Source: Hyphomicrobiales bacterium (GTDB lineage Bacteria > Pseudomonadota > Alphaproteobacteria > Rhizobiales > Beijerinckiaceae). From it: DNA of 64,000 bases. Made by a program: the position numbers and the translations under genes. Location of the stretch: the NCBI GenBank assembly GCA_930633525.1, contig CAKNFP010000001.1:310001-374000 (forward strand), written 5' to 3'. The notes beneath the pieces were generated by a model. It saw only the letters and a list, made by a program, of their open reading frames with translations. It did no database searches and was not told where the DNA came from. Shown here piece by piece: positions 52,884 to 61,540 of this stretch; positions within the stretch are counted from its first letter, which is position 1, and each line of letters begins with the position of its first letter.

Positions 52884-54302
52884 ATGGCATTGGTCGCGAC
52901 CCCGCGTGCGTTGTTTGACAAGGTTTGGGACGCGCATGTCGTTGTTCATCGCGAAGATGGGCAGAGTCTCCTCTGGATCGACCGGCATTTTCTTCATGAG
53001 GGATCCTTCCACGCCTTCGACAAGCTGAAGGGGCGCGGCGCCGAGGTGGCGCGGCCGGATCTGACCTTCGGCATCGAGGATCACTACGTTCCGACGCGTG
53101 TGCGCGATCTGGCCAAGATCGATCCCGCCATCCGCGACATGATCGAGCGGCTGCGCGGCAATGCATCCCGCCACCATCTCAAGCTGTTCGGCCTCGACGA
53201 CCCCGGCCAGGGCATTGTCCATGTGGTCGGGCCGGAGCAGGGGCTAACCCTGCCGGGCCTCACCATCGTTTGCGGCGACAGCCACACGGCCACGCACGGC
53301 GCCTTCGGTGCCATCGCCTTCGGCATCGGCGCCTCCGAGGTTGCCCATGTGCTGATGACGCAGACGCTCTGGCAAAAGCGCCCGAAGCGCATGCGCATCA
53401 GCGTGGACGGTGAGCTCGCACCCGGCATCGTCGCGAAGGATATCGCCCTGTCGATCATCGCGGCCATCGGCGCCGACGGAGCGGCGGGGCATGCCATGGA
53501 ATATGCCGGCTCATCCGTCCGTGGCCTGACGATGGAAGGGCGCCTTACGCTTTGCAACCTGTCCATCGAGGCGGGCGGGCGCTGCGGCATGGTAGCGCCT
53601 GACGAGACGACCATCGCCTATCTCAGGGGGCGCCCCTTCGCGCCGCAGGGCGCGGATTTCGACCGGGCGGCGGAGGACTGGCTGGCGCTCGCCAGCGATG
53701 CCGACGCTGTCTTCGACAAGGAAGTGAGCCTCGACGGCTCGCAGATCGCGCCGATCGTGACCTGGGGCACGAGCCCCGAGGACGCGCTGCCGATCACCAT
53801 GGCCGTGCCCGACCCCGACAAGGCTGGTGATCCCGGCCGCGCGGCCCATATCCGCGACGCCATCGACTATATGGGCCTGAAGCCCGGCCAGAGGCTCACC
53901 GACATCCGGGTGGACCGCATCTTCATCGGCTCCTGCACCAACAGCCGCATCGAGGACATGCGCGCCGCCGCGGCCGTGCTCGCCGGCCGCAAGGCGCAGG
54001 TCCCCGGCCTCGTTTCGCCGGGCTCCGCGCAAGTGAAGCGGCAGGCGGAGGAGGAAGGCCTCGATCGCATTTTCATCGAGGCCGGCCTTGAGTGGGTCGA
54101 TTCCGGCTGTTCGATGTGCGTCGGCATGAATGGCGACCTCGTGGCGCCGGGCGAGCGCTGCGCCTCGACCACCAACCGCAATTTCCGCGGCCGGCAGGGT
54201 CCTGGCTCCCGCACCCATCTCATGTCGCCCGCCATGGCCGCGGCGGCGGCGATCACCGGCCATCTCACGGACATGCGTCCGCTTCTGAAGGGGCGCAACT
54301 GA
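52884..54302 (+). CDS. LeuC-like hydro-lyase large subunit (catabolic paralogue)
   Basis: This 472-residue aconitase-family large subunit retains the iron-sulfur ligands: Cys in FIGSCTNSRIEDM, and two in DSGCSMCVGMN. GDSHTATHGAFGAIAFGIGASE and VTWGTSPEDALPI show it is closest to bacterial LeuC. It departs from biosynthetic LeuC at usually fixed places: LHEGSFHAF replaces the HEVTSPQAF-type loop, and Ala replaces Ser in GDSHTxTHGAF. It is followed by its small subunit with a one-base stop/start overlap (TGATG) and lies in a catabolic cluster. A hydro-lyase or isomerase for another unsaturated di- or tricarboxylate is likelier than leucine synthesis; isopropylmalate isomerase cannot be excluded. 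Confidence 0.85.
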   Translation: MALVATPRALFDKVWDAHVVVHREDGQSLLWIDRHFLHEGSFHAFDKLKGRGAEVARPDLTFGIEDHYVPTRVRDLAKIDPAIRDMIERLRGNASRHHLKLFGLDDPGQGIVHVVGPEQGLTLPGLTIVCGDSHTATHGAFGAIAFGIGASEVAHVLMTQTLWQKRPKRMRISVDGELAPGIVAKDIALSIIAAIGADGAAGHAMEYAGSSVRGLTMEGRLTLCNLSIEAGGRCGMVAPDETTIAYLRGRPFAPQGADFDRAAEDWLALASDADAVFDKEVSLDGSQIAPIVTWGTSPEDALPITMAVPDPDKAGDPGRAAHIRDAIDYMGLKPGQRLTDIRVDRIFIGSCTNSRIEDMRAAAAVLAGRKAQVPGLVSPGSAQVKRQAEEEGLDRIFIEAGLEWVDSGCSMCVGMNGDLVAPGERCASTTNRNFRGRQGPGSRTHLMSPAMAAAAAITGHLTDMRPLLKGRN

Positions 54303-54919
54303 TGGAAGCCTTCACTAAGCTTGCGGGCATCGCCTGCCCGCTGCCGCTTTCGAGCGTCGATACCGACCAGCTCATCCCGGCGCGCTTCATGAAGCGTTCG
54401 CGCGCCGAGGGCTACGGCGGCTATCTTCTGCATGACCTGCGTTTCGACGAGGCGGGCGCGCCGCGCGCGGACTTCCCGTTGAATGCGCCGGAACGCCAGG
54501 GCGCCCAGGTCATCGTCGCAAGGCGCAATTTCGGCAGCGGCTCCTCCCGCGAGGCGGCGGTCTATGCGCTCGTCGACTATGGCATCCGCTGCGTCATCGC
54601 GCCGAGCTTCGGCGATATCTTCGCCTCCAATTCGGTCAATAACGGCCTCCTGCCGGCCAAGGTCACCGAGGCCGATGGCGAGAGCCTGATCGCGGCGCTG
54701 GAGGATGGCGCGCGCGACATGCTGGTCGATCTCGACGCCTGCCGCATCGTGATCGGCAATCTCAGCGTGCCATTCACCGTTGACCCGGTCTGGCGGACCA
54801 AGCTGCTCAACGGTTGGGACGATATCGACCTCACGATGAGCCAGTCCGACGCCATCAAGGCCTTCGTCACGGCCGACGCCAAGAGCCGGCCCTGGGCGAT
54901 GCCACGGCGGGGTGAGTGA
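54302..54919 (+). CDS. LeuD-like hydro-lyase small subunit
   Basis: This 205-residue small subunit has the swivelling-domain features of LeuD: LPLSSVDTDQLIPARFMK, RRNFGSGSSREAAVYAL and IAPSFGDIFASNSVNNGLLP. The substrate-contact loop is REAAVYAL instead of LeuD's REHAPWAL, so the histidine is lost. That supports a different substrate. Translation is coupled to the large subunit (TGATG), and the flavin reductase gene starts one base after its stop. Confidence 0.86.
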   Translation: MEAFTKLAGIACPLPLSSVDTDQLIPARFMKRSRAEGYGGYLLHDLRFDEAGAPRADFPLNAPERQGAQVIVARRNFGSGSSREAAVYALVDYGIRCVIAPSFGDIFASNSVNNGLLPAKVTEADGESLIAALEDGARDMLVDLDACRIVIGNLSVPFTVDPVWRTKLLNGWDDIDLTMSQSDAIKAFVTADAKSRPWAMPRRGE

Positions 54920-54920
54920 C

Positions 54921-55907
54921 ATGAATCCCGGCTCTCCGCGCCTCGCCTCCACGCCCTTTACCATCGGCGGGCTCACGCTCAAGAACCGCATCGTCATGCC
55001 GCCGATGCAGCAGTACCAGGGTACGACCGAGGCCTTCGCGACGGCTTATCACGTGCATCACTATGCGCGGCGCGCGCGGGGCGGCGTCGGGCTCGTCATA
55101 ATCGAGTCGACGGCGGTCGCTCCGGAAGGGCGGCTGATGGCCGATGACATCGGTCTGTTCAGCGAGGCGCATGTGCCGCCCGTTGCCGCGATCGCCGCGG
55201 CGGTGAAGGCCGAGGGCGTGCCCATCCTCATGCAGTTGAGCCACGGCGGCCGGAAATCGCGGCCGCATCCGGGCTCCCGGCTCATCGCGCCCAGCGCCAT
55301 TCCCCATGACGACGACTATGGAATGCCGGAGGCCATGAGCCTCGGCGACATCACCCGTGTCGTCATGGCTTTTGCCACGGCGGCGCGCCGGGCGCTCGCC
55401 GCCGGCTTCGACGGCGTGGAGCTGCACGCGGCGCATGGCTATCTCCTGCACCAGTTTCTCTCGCCGCTGTCGAACCAGCGCGGGGATTCCTATGGCGCAG
55501 GCCCTGAAGGGCGGCGCCGTATCGTCGCCGACGTCATTCGCGCGGTGCGGGAAGCGGTGGGGCGTGACGTGCCGGTCACGATCCGCGTGTCGGCGAGCGA
55601 CTATCAGGAGGGCGGACTGACCGCCGAGATGATCGCTGACGCGCTGACCGTGCTGGTTCCCATGGGCCTGGACGCCGTGCATGTGTCCTCCGGCGGCCTC
55701 TCCCCGGAACCGCCGCCGAACACCGGGCCGGGCTATCAGGTCGGCTTCGCGCGAACCATCCGCGAACGGATCGAGGTGCCGGTTATCGCCGTGGGCAACA
55801 TCAGGACGGCGATCCAGATTGAGGATATTCTGCGCGAGGGCCATGCGGATCTCGTGGCGATCGGCCGGCCTCTGCTGGTGCATCCGGATCTCGGCCGCGT
55901 CTTGTGA
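54921..55907 (+). CDS. NADH:flavin oxidoreductase, old yellow enzyme family
   Basis: This 328-residue FMN TIM-barrel protein has LKNRIVMPPMQQYQG (phosphate and flavin contact). It also has ILMQLSHGGRKS, FDGVELHAAHGYLLHQFLSPLSNQR and a C-terminal ADLVAIGRPLLVHPDL. It probably reduces activated C=C bonds of enoates, or acts as a dehydrogenase. The ATG has a GGGGTGAG site overlapping the previous stop. An in-frame GTG three codons earlier is the alternative. No 4Fe-4S or second domain is attached, so it is the short form. Confidence 0.9.
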   Translation: MNPGSPRLASTPFTIGGLTLKNRIVMPPMQQYQGTTEAFATAYHVHHYARRARGGVGLVIIESTAVAPEGRLMADDIGLFSEAHVPPVAAIAAAVKAEGVPILMQLSHGGRKSRPHPGSRLIAPSAIPHDDDYGMPEAMSLGDITRVVMAFATAARRALAAGFDGVELHAAHGYLLHQFLSPLSNQRGDSYGAGPEGRRRIVADVIRAVREAVGRDVPVTIRVSASDYQEGGLTAEMIADALTVLVPMGLDAVHVSSGGLSPEPPPNTGPGYQVGFARTIRERIEVPVIAVGNIRTAIQIEDILREGHADLVAIGRPLLVHPDLGRVL

Positions 55908-55956
55908 AACGGCGAGCCAGCCACGCTTGACAGGCTACGAAGATGTGTCATGAATA

Positions 55957-55983
55957 ATACAGGTTTCTGTATCTGTAATAGAA
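55957..55983 (+). promoter_or_regulatory. Candidate GntR operator
   Basis: ATACAG, GTTT, CTGTAT form a perfect six-base inverted repeat (55957-55972), directly followed by CTGTAATAGAA. The second part matches the motif before the leuC-like gene. It ends 17 bases before the regulator's ATG, a position expected for autoregulation. Confidence 0.6.
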
Positions 55984-55999
55984 CAGAAAGAAGAGCGGG

Positions 56000-56860
56000 A
56001 TGGCCAGCGTCGAGCCTCTGAAAGCGCGCAGACTCTATTTGCTGCTGCGGGATCGCATCGTCAGTGGCGAGGAGCGTCCGCAAAGCCGCCTTCCCAGCGA
56101 GCCTGCCTTGGCCGAGCAGCATGGCGTTTCGCGTGTCACCGTGCGTCGCGCCCTCGACAAGCTGGCCGATGAAGGTCTCATCGAGAGGCGTCCCGGCTCC
56201 GGCACCTTCGTCAACGGCAGCAAGGCGAATTTCCCCGTTAAGGCCGATTTCGCGAACCTTCTGTCGCATCTCGTGGAGATGGGGCGCCGGACGGAAGTCA
56301 AGCTTCTGTCCTTCGGCTATGTCACGCCCACCCCGGTTCTGGCGGAGTCTCTCCAGCTGGCGGCTGGCGAGCGCGTCCAGCGTTCCGTGCGGCTGCGTGT
56401 CATCGACAGCCAGCCGTTCTCCTATCTCGTGACGCATGTGCCCGAACGCATCGGTGTCTCCTATTCCGAGGCTGACCTTGCGTCGAAGCCCCTGCTCGAA
56501 TTGCTGGAGCGCTCCGGTCTCGTGGCCGAACGCGCCAGTCAGACCATTGGTGCGACGCTAGCCGGACCGGAGATCGCGGAGGCGCTGGGGCTCGAGATCG
56601 GCGCCGCCCTGCTCGCTCTGACCCGCGTGGTCTACGGGCCTTCCGGAGAGGGCATCGAGCATCTGCAGGCCTTCTATCGGCCGGATCGTTATTCCTTCCA
56701 GATGGATCTGGTGCGAACAGGAGCCGCCAATTCACGGTCCTGGACGCCTGTCGAGCGCGCACGAAAAGGTGATTCCAAGACAAGACCGGAAGCCTTGGCG
56801 TGGCCGGAGACAAAGCCCCAGATGCGACGGGGGGAGGTTTCACGCAGGACGAAGGCCTGA
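56000..56860 (+). CDS. GntR family regulator, HutC subfamily
   Basis: This 286-residue regulator has a winged helix-turn-helix (RLYLLLRDRIVSGEERPQSRLPSEPALAEQHGVSRVTVRRALDKLADEGLIER) and a C-terminal UTRA effector domain with PGSGTFV and FSYLVTHVPERIG segments. About 45 residues of basic tail (KGDSKTRPEAL onward) follow the domain and are unusual. The frame ends about 90 bases before the ABC binding-protein gene on the same strand, so it is the probable regulator of the whole island. Confidence 0.92.
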   Translation: MASVEPLKARRLYLLLRDRIVSGEERPQSRLPSEPALAEQHGVSRVTVRRALDKLADEGLIERRPGSGTFVNGSKANFPVKADFANLLSHLVEMGRRTEVKLLSFGYVTPTPVLAESLQLAAGERVQRSVRLRVIDSQPFSYLVTHVPERIGVSYSEADLASKPLLELLERSGLVAERASQTIGATLAGPEIAEALGLEIGAALLALTRVVYGPSGEGIEHLQAFYRPDRYSFQMDLVRTGAANSRSWTPVERARKGDSKTRPEALAWPETKPQMRRGEVSRRTKA

Positions 56861-56949
56861 GTGGAGCCTGTCTGCCGGTTGCGCGTTGGAAGCAACCAAA
56901 AGGAAGGAGGCCGCCACCGAGGGGGGCGGTTGTCAGAGGAGATAGAGTG

Positions 56950-58173
56950 ATGACCCTGTTCAGCAAATCCATAAGCCGGCGCGGCGCTCTCAAGGGGGGT
57001 ATGGCCGCCGCGGCTGTGATCGCGGCGCCGTCCGTTCTGCGCGCGGCCGAGCCGCCGCCGGTGAAGGTCGGCATTCTGCAGCCGGTTACCGGCGCGCTGG
57101 CCATGGATGGCGAGTTCGGGCGCGCGGGCGCCGAGCTTGCGATCGCTGACATCAATGCGGCCGGCGGCATCAAGTCGCTCGGCGGCGCCAAGATCGAGAT
57201 GGTGTTCGGCGACGCGCGCTCCAACCCGGAAGCGGGCGTGCAGGAAGTCGAGCGCATGCAGAGCGAAGGTGTCGCGGCGATCGTCGGCGGTTTTGCGAGC
57301 CCGATCTGCCTTGCCGCGTCCCAGGCGGCAGCGCGCTACGACCTGCCCTATATCGTCGATGTCGGCGTGTCGGATCAGATCATCCAGCGCGGGCTGAAGA
57401 ACACGTTCCGCTTCGCGCCTGGCTTCGGCATCTGCACGCAGGCCGCGATCCAGAACCTCGTGCGCATCAATGATGCGGCCGGCAAGCCCGCCAAGACCAT
57501 CGCGCTCGTCCATGAAGACGGCCTGTTCGGTTCCGGCCTCGCCAAGCTGATGCAGACCGAGCTGCCGAAGCATGGCTTCGAGATCATCGAGACCATTGCC
57601 ATCCCGACGCCCTCGCGCGACCTGTCCAACGTGGCATTGCGCCTGCGTTCGCTGAACCCGGACCTGATCATCCCGAGCACCTACTACGGCGAAACAGTGC
57701 TTCTCGCCCGCACCATGCAGCAGCAGCGCGTGCGCCCGAAAGCGGTCTATGCGGTGGTGAACGGCGCGGCCTCGAACATGCGCTTCGTCAAGGAGTTTCC
57801 GGAAGCGGCCGAGAACATCATGGACGTCAACCACTGGCACGATCCGCGCAACCCGAAGAATGCCGAGCTGCAGAAGCGGGTTCTCGATGCCGGGAAGCAG
57901 TGGAATTACAATACGCCGCTCAACTATTCCTGCGTGTTGCTGCTCGCCGATGCCATCGATCGCGCGGGATCTGCCGATCGCGCCAAGCTGATCGACTCGA
58001 TCGCCGCGTCGACCTTCGACAAGCACCTGATGCCTTATGGCCCGACGAAGTTCGAGGGCGGCCAGAACCAGGGCGCGGCCCCCGTTTCGACCCAGGTCCA
58101 GAAGGCGACCATCCGCGTGGTCTATCCTGAGGCCTTCTCGGACGCCAAGCCGGTCTTCCCCGTCCGGGGCTGA
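56950..58173 (+). CDS. Liv-type ABC transporter binding protein
   Basis: This 407-residue periplasmic binding protein has a twin-arginine signal (SISRRGALKGGMAAAAVIAAPSVLRA) and the LivK-type core KVGILQPVTGALAMDGEFGRAGAELAIADINAAGGI. HEDGLFGSGLAKLMQTELPK and IIPSTYYGETVLLARTMQQQ follow. Such proteins take up amino acids, amides, urea or aromatic acids. The ATG was set by GAGGAG nine bases upstream and by the signal peptide. The ligand is unknown, but it feeds the enzymes encoded nearby. Confidence 0.93.
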   Translation: MTLFSKSISRRGALKGGMAAAAVIAAPSVLRAAEPPPVKVGILQPVTGALAMDGEFGRAGAELAIADINAAGGIKSLGGAKIEMVFGDARSNPEAGVQEVERMQSEGVAAIVGGFASPICLAASQAAARYDLPYIVDVGVSDQIIQRGLKNTFRFAPGFGICTQAAIQNLVRINDAAGKPAKTIALVHEDGLFGSGLAKLMQTELPKHGFEIIETIAIPTPSRDLSNVALRLRSLNPDLIIPSTYYGETVLLARTMQQQRVRPKAVYAVVNGAASNMRFVKEFPEAAENIMDVNHWHDPRNPKNAELQKRVLDAGKQWNYNTPLNYSCVLLLADAIDRAGSADRAKLIDSIAASTFDKHLMPYGPTKFEGGQNQGAAPVSTQVQKATIRVVYPEAFSDAKPVFPVRG

Positions 58174-58236
58174 CCTTCCTCCGGGCGACGCATCTTTCGC
58201 GTCGCCCGCTCTCCCTTTTTGTAGGCGGATCGCTCG

Positions 58237-59109
58237 ATGTATTCCCTTCCCATCGTCGCGGAAGCCATGCTCAATGGCCTTCTGACCGGTGCGGTCTATG
58301 CGCTCATCGCGCTGGGTCTGACGCTGGTTTATGGCGTCTTGCACATCATCAACTTCGCGCATGGTGCATTCCTGACCTGCGCGATGTTTGCTGTTTGGCT
58401 AGTCCATGCATTTCTTGGACTTGATCCCTATCTGGCGATCCTGCCCCTCACGCTGATCTTCTTTGCGATCGGCTACGCCGTTCAGCGCTTCGTCATCGGC
58501 CCCGCAAGCCATGGCGATGACGGCAATATCCTGCTCATCACGCTCGGACTTTCCATCGTTATCGAGAATGCGCTGCTGGCCGGCTTCCATTCCGACACAC
58601 GCAGTCTCTCGACGGACTATTCGTTCAACGTATTCGAGGTCGGGCCGCTTCTGATCTCTCAGGCGCGACTGTTCGGCTTCGTGGGCGCTGTGGTTGTCAC
58701 GGCCCTTCTGTGGCTGCTGCTTGCCCGCACCGACACGGGCAAGGCTATCCGGGCCGTCGCCAAGGAGAAGCTCGGCGCGCGTCTCGTCGGCATCAACGTG
58801 TCTCATGTCTTCGCGGTGACTTTCGGCATCGGCTGCGCGACGCTGGCGATCGCCGCTTGCCTCCTGATGCCGACCTTCTACGTCAATCCGCGCGTCGGCG
58901 GCGCCTTCGTGCTGGTCGCCTTCACCATTGTCGTCCTCGGCGGCATGGGCTCGATCACCGGCGCGCTGATCGGCGGTCTTTTCATCGGTGTCGTTGAAAG
59001 CCTCTGCGGTCTCTTTCTCGGCGAAAGCCTCGGCCAGATCGGCATCTTCCTCATCTTCATCCTGGTGCTGCTGTTCCGGCCCACCGGTCTGTTCGGAGCA
59101 CGGGCATGA
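58237..59109 (+). CDS. Liv-type ABC transporter permease, LivH-like
   Basis: This 290-residue permease has about eight hydrophobic segments. The family start LLTGAVYALIALGLTLVYGVLHIINFAHGAFL is present, as is the GINVSHVFAVTFGIGCA segment after the EAA-like loop (AVAKEKLGARLVGI). It overlaps the next permease gene by four bases (ATGA), so the two are translationally linked. Confidence 0.94.
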   Translation: MYSLPIVAEAMLNGLLTGAVYALIALGLTLVYGVLHIINFAHGAFLTCAMFAVWLVHAFLGLDPYLAILPLTLIFFAIGYAVQRFVIGPASHGDDGNILLITLGLSIVIENALLAGFHSDTRSLSTDYSFNVFEVGPLLISQARLFGFVGAVVVTALLWLLLARTDTGKAIRAVAKEKLGARLVGINVSHVFAVTFGIGCATLAIAACLLMPTFYVNPRVGGAFVLVAFTIVVLGGMGSITGALIGGLFIGVVESLCGLFLGESLGQIGIFLIFILVLLFRPTGLFGARA

Positions 59110-60089
59110 CACGACGCGGCTATATCCCGATCATTCTCATTGTCGCGATCCTGGCGCTCCTGCCCTTCGCGGTGACATCGAACGTCGTTCTCAACTTCGT
59201 CGTCTTCGTGCTGATCATTGCGCTGGCGGCGCAGGGCTGGAACCTTCTCGGCGGCGTCGGCGGGCAGTCATCCTTCGGCCATGCGGCCTTCTTCGGCACC
59301 GGCGCTTATGTGTCCGCCATCCTGCAGGTGCGTTTCGGCATCAATGCGTGGGTCGCGACCGCGGCAGCGGTGGCCTGTGGCGCGGCGGTCGGCTGGGTCA
59401 TCGGTTTCCTGTCCTTCCGGGCCGGGCTGCGTGGATCCTATTTCGCGCTCGTCACGCTCGCGTTCGCCGAGGTGCTGCGCATCCTCGCCAATGCGGCGGG
59501 TTTCACGGGCGGTGCGGCCGGCATGCTGATGAAGCTCGATGTCGGCTTCTGGAACATGCAGTTCACCAGCCGCGCGGCCTTTCTCTGGCTGGCGCTCGGT
59601 TTCGTCGCGGTCGGGCTCATCGTCTGCCAGATCATCACCAACTCGCGCTTCGGCGCGCAGCTTGTCGCCGTGCGCGAGAACGAGGAAGCCGCGCGGGCAC
59701 TCGGCGTCGACGTCCTGTCCGTCAAGCTCAAGGCGATCACCGTGTCCGCGGCGCTGACCGCGGTCGCCGGCTGCCTTTATCTCCAATATTTCCTCTATAT
59801 CGACGCCAACATTGCTTACGGCCTGTGGATCTCCGTCGAGGCGCTGCTCGCGCCGATGGTCGGGGGACGCGGTCTCGTGCTCGGGCCGATCATCGGGGCC
59901 TTCACGCTGCACGGCCTCGGTGAAGCGAGCAAGCTCCTGGCCGGCCGCGTGGCGGGCATTGATCTCGCGGTCTATGGCGCGGTGCTGATCCTGGTGGTGG
60001 CCTTCGCGCCGGGCGGCGTGCTCGGTCTCCTGCGCAAGCTTCGCTTTCGGTCGCAGCCCGTTGCCAAAACCGCCGAGGAGACCGCGTGA
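59106..60089 (+). CDS. Liv-type ABC transporter permease, LivM-like
   Basis: This 327-residue permease shows the LivM core QGWNLLGGVGGQSSFGHAAFFGTGAYVSA, then the coupling loop AVRENEEAARALGVDVLSVKLKA and MVGGRGLVLGPIIGAF. Its stop overlaps the ATG of the first ATPase (TGATG). With the LivH-like protein it forms the membrane channel. Confidence 0.94.
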   Translation: MTRRGYIPIILIVAILALLPFAVTSNVVLNFVVFVLIIALAAQGWNLLGGVGGQSSFGHAAFFGTGAYVSAILQVRFGINAWVATAAAVACGAAVGWVIGFLSFRAGLRGSYFALVTLAFAEVLRILANAAGFTGGAAGMLMKLDVGFWNMQFTSRAAFLWLALGFVAVGLIVCQIITNSRFGAQLVAVRENEEAARALGVDVLSVKLKAITVSAALTAVAGCLYLQYFLYIDANIAYGLWISVEALLAPMVGGRGLVLGPIIGAFTLHGLGEASKLLAGRVAGIDLAVYGAVLILVVAFAPGGVLGLLRKLRFRSQPVAKTAEETA

Positions 60090-60835
60090 TGCTCGAGGTC
60101 AAGGATATCACGATGCGTTTCGGCGGCCTCACGGCTGTCGGCGGCGCCTCGCTCAAGGTCGACAAGGGCCGCATCGTCGGGCTGATCGGCCCGAACGGCG
60201 CCGGCAAGACCACGTTGTTCGCCATCATCGCCGGCTTTCTCGATCCGACCGCCGGACGCGTCTTCTTCGAGGGCAGCGATATCACGCCGCAGCCGGCCCA
60301 CGAGCGGGCAAGGCTCGGCATCGCCCGCACCTTCCAGATCGTACAGCCCTTCGCTGGGCTCGACGTGCGTGAGAACATCGCCGTCGGCGCCTATCTGCGC
60401 CATGCGCGCGCGGCGGAAGCCCATGAGAAGGCGGAGGCCGTCGCGCGGCGGGTCGGTCTCGGGGGCGATCTCGACAAGCCGGCCGCGAGCCTCACGGTCG
60501 CCGGCCGCAAGCGGCTTGAGCTGGCGCGGGCGCTCGCAACCGAACCTAAGCTTCTGCTGCTGGACGAAGTGCTGGCGGGCCTGAACCCATCGGAAATTCG
60601 CGATATCGTGCCCGTCATCCGCGCTATCCGCGACGAGGGCGTGACGATCCTGATGATCGAGCACGTCATGCAGGCTGTGATGAACCTGTGCGACGAAGTC
60701 TATGTGCTGGCGCAGGGCAAGATGATCGCCCAGGGCACGCCACGCGAGGTTTGCGTCGATCCCCATGTGGTCGAGGCCTATCTCGGCAAGGGCGCCGCTG
60801 ACCGTCTGCGTGCCGAGGAGGCGAGCCATGCTTGA
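60089..60835 (+). CDS. Liv-type ABC ATPase, LivG-like
   Basis: This 248-residue ATPase has Walker A GPNGAGKTTLF and a RTFQIVQPFAGLDVRENIAVGAYL Q-loop region. The signature is divergent, LTVAGRKRLELARAL instead of LSGGQ, as is common in the LivG class, and Walker B is LLLLDEVLAGLNP. A GTG one codon earlier is possible. It overlaps the second ATPase gene by eight bases. Confidence 0.94.
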   Translation: MLEVKDITMRFGGLTAVGGASLKVDKGRIVGLIGPNGAGKTTLFAIIAGFLDPTAGRVFFEGSDITPQPAHERARLGIARTFQIVQPFAGLDVRENIAVGAYLRHARAAEAHEKAEAVARRVGLGGDLDKPAASLTVAGRKRLELARALATEPKLLLLDEVLAGLNPSEIRDIVPVIRAIRDEGVTILMIEHVMQAVMNLCDEVYVLAQGKMIAQGTPREVCVDPHVVEAYLGKGAADRLRAEEASHA

Positions 60836-61529
60836 GATCTCTGGTCTGCGCGCCGGTTACGGCGAGGTCGAGGTGCTGCGCGGCATCGACATCTCCGTGC
60901 ACAGCGGCGAGATCGTCGCTGTGCTCGGCTCCAACGGCGTGGGCAAGACGACCCTGAACAAGGTTCTGTCGGGCGTTCTGACGCCCCGGGCCGGATCGAT
61001 CACGTTCGAGGGCCGTCCGCTGATGGGCGCGGCTTCCACCGCGATCGTCGAGGCCGGGCTCATCCATGTGCCCGAAGGCCGCAAGATCTTCCCGAACATG
61101 AATGTACGGGAAAATCTGGAGCTCGGTAGCTACCGCCGGGGGAAGAATAACCGCGCGCGCAATCTGGAGCGCGTCTTCGAGACCTTCCCGCGTCTGCGCG
61201 AGCGCATGGGCCAGGCGGCCGGCACGCTCTCCGGCGGCGAGCAGCAGATGGTCGCCATCGGCCGCGGTATGATGGCGGAGCCGCGTCTTCTCATCCTGGA
61301 CGAGCCTTCGCTCGGCCTGTCGCCTCTCCTCGTCGAGGAGATGTTCACGCTGATCCGCAAGCTCAACGCGGACGGCATGCCGATCATGCTGGTCGAGCAG
61401 AATGTGGTGCAGTCGCTGGAGATCGCGCAACGCGCCTACATCATCGAGAACGGCGTCGTCACCATGGCGGGGACGGCTGAAAGCATCGCGAGCGATCCCG
61501 AGCTCAAGCGCGCCTATCTCGGATTGTAA
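60828..61529 (+). CDS. Liv-type ABC ATPase, LivF-like
   Basis: This 233-residue ATPase has Walker A GSNGVGKTTLNK and the LivF-specific HVPEGRKIFPNMNVRENLELG. The signature is LSGGEQQMVAIGRGM, Walker B is LLILDEPSLGLSP, and VEQNVVQSLEIA follows. The length is standard. It overlaps the LivG-like gene by eight bases, completing a binding-protein/permease/permease/ATPase/ATPase set. Confidence 0.95.
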   Translation: MLEISGLRAGYGEVEVLRGIDISVHSGEIVAVLGSNGVGKTTLNKVLSGVLTPRAGSITFEGRPLMGAASTAIVEAGLIHVPEGRKIFPNMNVRENLELGSYRRGKNNRARNLERVFETFPRLRERMGQAAGTLSGGEQQMVAIGRGMMAEPRLLILDEPSLGLSPLLVEEMFTLIRKLNADGMPIMLVEQNVVQSLEIAQRAYIIENGVVTMAGTAESIASDPELKRAYLGL

Positions 61530-61540
61530 GGAAAAGCCAA

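Noticed and set aside
56800..56949. An extended start for the ABC binding protein
   Set aside because: The extension overlaps the end of gntR and would bury the twin-arginine signal. The ATG with a GAGGAG site fits the family.
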